NCBI GenBank assembly: GCA_002343455.1
Contig: DDSR01000283.1
Coordinates: 1 to 8,699, forward strand
From: Deltaproteobacteria bacterium UBA2385
GTDB lineage: Bacteria; Myxococcota_A; UBA796; UBA2385
Direction: 5' to 3'
Length of the DNA stretch: 8,699 nucleotides
Within the stretch, counting starts at the first letter, position 1, and each line of letters starts with the position of its first letter. Shown here in pieces: positions 6,253-8,699 of this stretch. A program made the position numbers and the translations under genes. Below the pieces are notes generated by a model. That model saw only the letters and a list, made by a program, of their open reading frames with translations. It had not been told where the DNA came from and searched no databases.

Positions 6253-6653
6253 TGACGAACCTGCCCGCCATCCAGAACCTGCCGCCTGGCGGGCCGCTGA
6301 CGCCACCGGCAAGCAGGCCGCGCTGGAGAAGGATCGTGTCCAACATCACCACCGACGCCTCGACCGGCCAACGGTCGGTGTACGCCTGGGACAGCTACTC
6401 CGTGCTCGGCTCGGGCTTCGTCGACACCGACGGCGCCGCCATGACCCTCACCCTCGCCAACCTCGCCACCCAGGCGCCCCGCATCGACGCCGGTCGCTCC
6501 TCGGTCCAGCTCCGCAACCCTCACGGGGGCAACGAGCCCGACGCCCAGGGCACCGGACCCCAGGACGGCTCCGAGGACGGTCGCTTCTCGCTCAGCTTGG
6601 AGAGCTACTTCCGGATGTTCTCCGTCCAGCAGCACGGCCTCGTGCGCACATGA
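6252..6653 (+). CDS. Uncharacterised 133-aa protein coupled to a lipoprotein gene
   Basis: Not recognised. ATG at 6252 overlaps the TGA of the 58-codon ORF, and its TGA at 6651-6653 overlaps the ATG of the lipoprotein gene (ATGA). Codon third positions in the centre are almost all G or C, supporting real coding. The N-terminus is proline-rich (NLPAIQNLPPGGPLTPPASRP), then RWRRIVSNITTDASTG, a middle part with a beta-like look (VYAWDSYSVLGSGFVDTDG), a Gly/Asp/Gln-rich spacer (GGNEPDAQGTGPQDGSEDG) and an aromatic end (SLESYFRMFSVQQHG). No signal peptide or membrane segment is seen. The frame is open well upstream, so a longer product is possible; GTG at 6249 is an adjacent alternative start. Its coupling to the downstream lipoprotein suggests related function, but none can be named. 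Confidence 0.6.
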   Translation: MTNLPAIQNLPPGGPLTPPASRPRWRRIVSNITTDASTGQRSVYAWDSYSVLGSGFVDTDGAAMTLTLANLATQAPRIDAGRSSVQLRNPHGGNEPDAQGTGPQDGSEDGRFSLSLESYFRMFSVQQHGLVRT

Positions 6654-7444
6654 TCCTCACCGTCTGGCTGCTCGCCTGCCTGGGCGCCGAGCCCTCGCGT
6701 ACAGTGGCCAGCCCCCCGCCCGCGTCGGAGTCCGCCGTGACCGAGCCCCTCGTCCTCTCCATCCGCAGCCTCGCGGACGCCTCGGCCGCGACCGCCGCGC
6801 TGATGCACCTCGTCCATGGCGACGGCCCCTTGCGCCCGGTCGAGGTCGTCCTCCACGGCGAGCTCAGCGGCCTGCACCTCAGCCTGGGAGGAGAGCTGGA
6901 CCCTCGGCGCGTCCAGCTGCGGGTCCGAGGCGAGGGCGCCGTCCTGCGCCAGGCTTTGATCGAGCTCACCGGAGAGTCTGTTCAGATCGAGGGGCTCCGC
7001 TTCGTCGGTTCGCAGCGCGGACTCGTCCTCCAAGCCGCTACCCGGCTGGAGCTGAACCAGGTCCAGGTCCGCGAGCTGCCAGTGAGCTCCTCGGCCGGCG
7101 CGGGCAGCCGGGCGCTGGGCGGGATCCGCCTGCGGGCCTTGGCACCGGGGGTCCAGGCCTCCCTCCGAGACCTGCTGCTCCTCGACAACTCCGCCTCCCC
7201 GCTGCTGCGCTGGGAGGCCTCGCCGGGCGCCAGCTTCGCCCGGGTGGACCTGGTCGACTGCCGGCTGGGAGGCAACGTCGCGCCCGAGCTGCTCACCGGC
7301 CCCGTCGGCATCGTCGAGGCCCGGGGCTGCCAGCGAGCGGGGGAGGGGAGCTGGCTGCAGGCCGAGAGCGCCACCACGTTGCTCCTGGAGGAGCCGGTCA
7401 GCGTCGGACCGGAGGTCCTGGAGCGCTGGCGGGCCGGCGGCTGA
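6650..7444 (+). CDS. Lipoprotein with beta-helix-like repeats
   Basis: 264 aa. The signal MILTVWLLAC gives a lipobox LLAC with Cys10. A Pro/Ser/Ala-rich linker follows to about residue 28. From about 60 to 220 the sequence alternates short hydrophobic strands and turns: VEVVLHGE, VQLRVRGEGAVLR, SVQIEGLRFVGSQRGLVLQ, RLELNQVQVREL, GGIRLRAL, ASLRDLLLLDNSASPLLRWE, FARVDLVDCRLGGN, VGIVEARGCQ. Known: this rhythm (V-x-I-x-G-L-x-F, then L-x-L-x-x-V-x-V) is typical of right-handed parallel beta-helix proteins of the pectin-lyase-like fold. I see no catalytic residues of polysaccharide lyases, so enzymatic activity is not claimed. The start has no Shine-Dalgarno but overlaps the upstream stop (ATGA), indicating translational coupling to the 133-aa ORF. 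It probably sits in the outer envelope. Confidence 0.78.
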   Translation: MILTVWLLACLGAEPSRTVASPPPASESAVTEPLVLSIRSLADASAATAALMHLVHGDGPLRPVEVVLHGELSGLHLSLGGELDPRRVQLRVRGEGAVLRQALIELTGESVQIEGLRFVGSQRGLVLQAATRLELNQVQVRELPVSSSAGAGSRALGGIRLRALAPGVQASLRDLLLLDNSASPLLRWEASPGASFARVDLVDCRLGGNVAPELLTGPVGIVEARGCQRAGEGSWLQAESATTLLLEEPVSVGPEVLERWRAGG

Positions 7445-7484
7445 GGTCGACCGGTCTGTAAGCCTTTGTCGCCCCACTTGCCTC

Positions 7485-7502
7485 CGCCCCTGCGCGGGGG
7501 CG
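7485..7502. other. GC-rich hairpin in the 7445-7528 gap
   Basis: CGCCCC (7485-7490) can pair with GGGGCG (7497-7502) around loop TGCGCG. No T-run follows on the plus strand, so it is not a convincing intrinsic terminator. It could attenuate read-through from the beta-helix lipoprotein gene or be incidental in GC-rich DNA. Overlapping palindromes GGTCGACC and GACCGGTC lie at 7445-7456 in the same gap. Confidence 0.35.
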
Positions 7503-7516
7503 AGACTGGGTCCGAT

Positions 7517-7521
7517 GGAGG
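7517..7521 (+). promoter_or_regulatory. Ribosome-binding site GGAGG that fixes the MopE-like gene start
   Basis: GGAGG lies 7 nt before ATG 7529, the best Shine-Dalgarno in the window. It is the left arm of a small palindrome, GGAGG-C-CCTCC (7517-7527), so it could be partly masked in the mRNA. The nearby ATG at 7515 is out of frame. Confidence 0.7.
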
Positions 7522-7528
7522 CCCTCCG

Positions 7529-8699
7529 ATGCTCTTGCTCGTCCTGTCCGGCTGCTTGATCAACCACGATCTCTACGAGGAGCGCCTCGCTGAGCTGCTC
7601 GAGGCGGGCGAGACCGCTGACGGCGGCACCGAAGCGTGCGAGACGCTGTGGTACCTCGACCTCGACGAGGACGCCTTCGGCGACGCGGCGGTCAGCGTTT
7701 CGGCCTGCGAGGCCCCCGAGGGCTACACCGCCGCCGCCGGGGACTGCGACGACCGGGACGCCGCGGTCCACCCCGCCGCCGAGGAGCTGCCCTACGACGG
7801 TCTGGACAACGACTGCCAGGGGGGCGATCTCGTCGACGTCGACGGCGACGGGCACGCCGCGGTCGAGGCCGGGGGTGAGGACTGCGCGGACCAGGACCCG
7901 GAGATCCACCCCGGGGCGGCCGAGACCTGGGCCAACGGCGCCACCGATAACGACTGCGACGGCGACCGCGGGGCCGCCATGCTCGAGTACGGCGCGGAGG
8001 CCTGGACCGGGGAGGCCGAGGGCGACAACGCCGGTCGGCGCCTCACCGCCTTGGGGGATCTCAACGGCGACGGCCTCGCCGAGTTCGCCGCCTCCTCGTT
8101 CTTCCAGAGCCGGGACTACAGCTACGGTGGCGCCATCTACATCGTCTCCGGCGGCGAGCCGGGCCCCCTGGCCGACGAAGGCGTCGTCCGCTCCGGCGGC
8201 GACAACTGGATGATCGGCGGGGCGCTCAGCGGGGGAGCCGACGTCGACGGCGACGGGCTGCCCGACCTGCTGGTCGGCGGCGCCACCTACGACAGCGGCC
8301 GCGGCGCCGCCTGGCTGCTCTCCGGCGCCGACCTCCCGGCCGAGGGCGAGGAGGTGGCCCTGCCGGAGATCCGCTCCTGGGAGCTGCTGGGCGAGCAGCC
8401 CGATGCCTACCTGGGCGGCGCGGTGAGCTTCGTCGGCGATGTCGACGGCGACGGCCTGACCGACGTCGCCGTCGGCGAGAGCTTCTGGGACGGCGACGGG
8501 CTGAGCGACGCGGGGCGGGTGGGGATCTGGACCGCGGTGGAGGCGGGCGGGGTGATGGAGGACGCGGATGTGGGGCTGCGGGGGTTTTATGACGGCCAGC
8601 AGCTGGGCGGTGCCTTGCTCCCAGCTGGGGACCAGGATGGAGATGGGTACGGCGACTTCATGGTAGGCGGCGTCGGAATCGCAGCATCGATCGTGGCGG
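7529..8699 (+). CDS. MopE-type metal-binding and FG-GAP repeat lipoprotein (3' end beyond the window)
   Basis: 390 codons are open to the window edge. The signal MLLLVLSGC gives lipobox LSGC (Cys9); it is short and lacks basic residues. Residues 40-148 hold the MopE-type putative metal-binding pattern: WYLDLDEDAFGD, then GDCDDRDAAVHPAAEELPYD (71-90) and GLDNDCQGGDLVDVDGDG (91-108), then EDCADQDPEIHPGAAE (117-132) and ATDNDCDGD (138-146). From about 165 come FG-GAP/integrin-type propeller repeats, each with a calcium-type Asp loop: LGDLNGDGLAEF (175-186), GADVDGDGLPDLLVGG (236-251), VGDVDGDGLTDVAVGE (302-317) and AGDQDGDGYGDFMVGG (366-381). Four repeats are visible, so a seven-bladed propeller could be completed downstream. 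Known: such proteins are abundant in Myxococcota and related MAGs, surface-exposed, with unproven roles in metal binding or adhesion. It is separated by 84 nt from the beta-helix lipoprotein on the same strand, so co-transcription is possible but not shown. Confidence 0.92.
   Translation, partial: MLLLVLSGCLINHDLYEERLAELLEAGETADGGTEACETLWYLDLDEDAFGDAAVSVSACEAPEGYTAAAGDCDDRDAAVHPAAEELPYDGLDNDCQGGDLVDVDGDGHAAVEAGGEDCADQDPEIHPGAAETWANGATDNDCDGDRGAAMLEYGAEAWTGEAEGDNAGRRLTALGDLNGDGLAEFAASSFFQSRDYSYGGAIYIVSGGEPGPLADEGVVRSGGDNWMIGGALSGGADVDGDGLPDLLVGGATYDSGRGAAWLLSGADLPAEGEEVALPEIRSWELLGEQPDAYLGGAVSFVGDVDGDGLTDVAVGESFWDGDGLSDAGRVGIWTAVEAGGVMEDADVGLRGFYDGQQLGGALLPAGDQDGDGYGDFMVGGVGIAASIVA

Noticed and set aside
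7485..7502. Intrinsic terminator after the beta-helix lipoprotein gene
   Set aside because: The hairpin has no following T-run on the plus strand, so I list it only as a hairpin.
6605..7909. 434-codon minus-strand ORF
   Set aside because: It crosses the ends of several plus-strand genes, including the lipobox of the MopE-like gene, and shows no motif or signal; it is a shadow of two real genes.

Overview
The window is very GC-rich (about 70% by eye), with strong G/C preference at third codon positions and long spurious open frames antisense to most genes. Three of the eight genes begin with a clear lipoprotein signal and a fourth has a weaker one. One is a MopE-type metal-binding plus FG-GAP lipoprotein, and there is a DUF3089 hydrolase. 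This mix suggests a Myxococcota (myxobacteria-like) or related deltaproteobacterial genome. That placement is inference from style and gene families; no phylogenetic marker gene is present apart from one tRNA.

Positions 1-3807 (minus strand) hold a compact three-gene cluster reading toward position 1, with gaps of only 17 and 16 nt. In transcription order they are a PHP-type metallohydrolase lipoprotein, a seven-repeat beta-propeller-like lipoprotein, and a secreted ComEC/Rec2-type metallo-beta-lactamase-fold protein that runs off the window. All three carry export signals, so the unit looks like an envelope or extracellular module with two unrelated metal-dependent hydrolase folds and a possible binding scaffold. 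The first gene may be leaderless: a TACACT box lies 6 nt before its GTG.

Positions 3882-3954 (plus) encode tRNA-Arg(CCT). Only 13 nt later begins a 301-codon gene I do not recognise (3968-4873), possibly co-transcribed with the tRNA. Its 3' end overlaps by 45 bp the 3' end of a convergent DUF3089 alpha/beta-hydrolase gene (4829-5944, minus).

Positions 6076-7444 (plus) hold a chain of tightly coupled frames: a small 58-codon ORF, a 133-codon ORF (TGATG junction) and a lipoprotein with a beta-helix-like repeat pattern (ATGA junction). After an 84-nt gap with a GC hairpin comes a large lipoprotein (7529 to beyond the end) with MopE-type metal-binding repeats followed by FG-GAP/integrin-type propeller repeats. 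No insertion sequence, CRISPR array, rRNA or phage gene was seen. No stretch longer than 300 bases lacks a gene.
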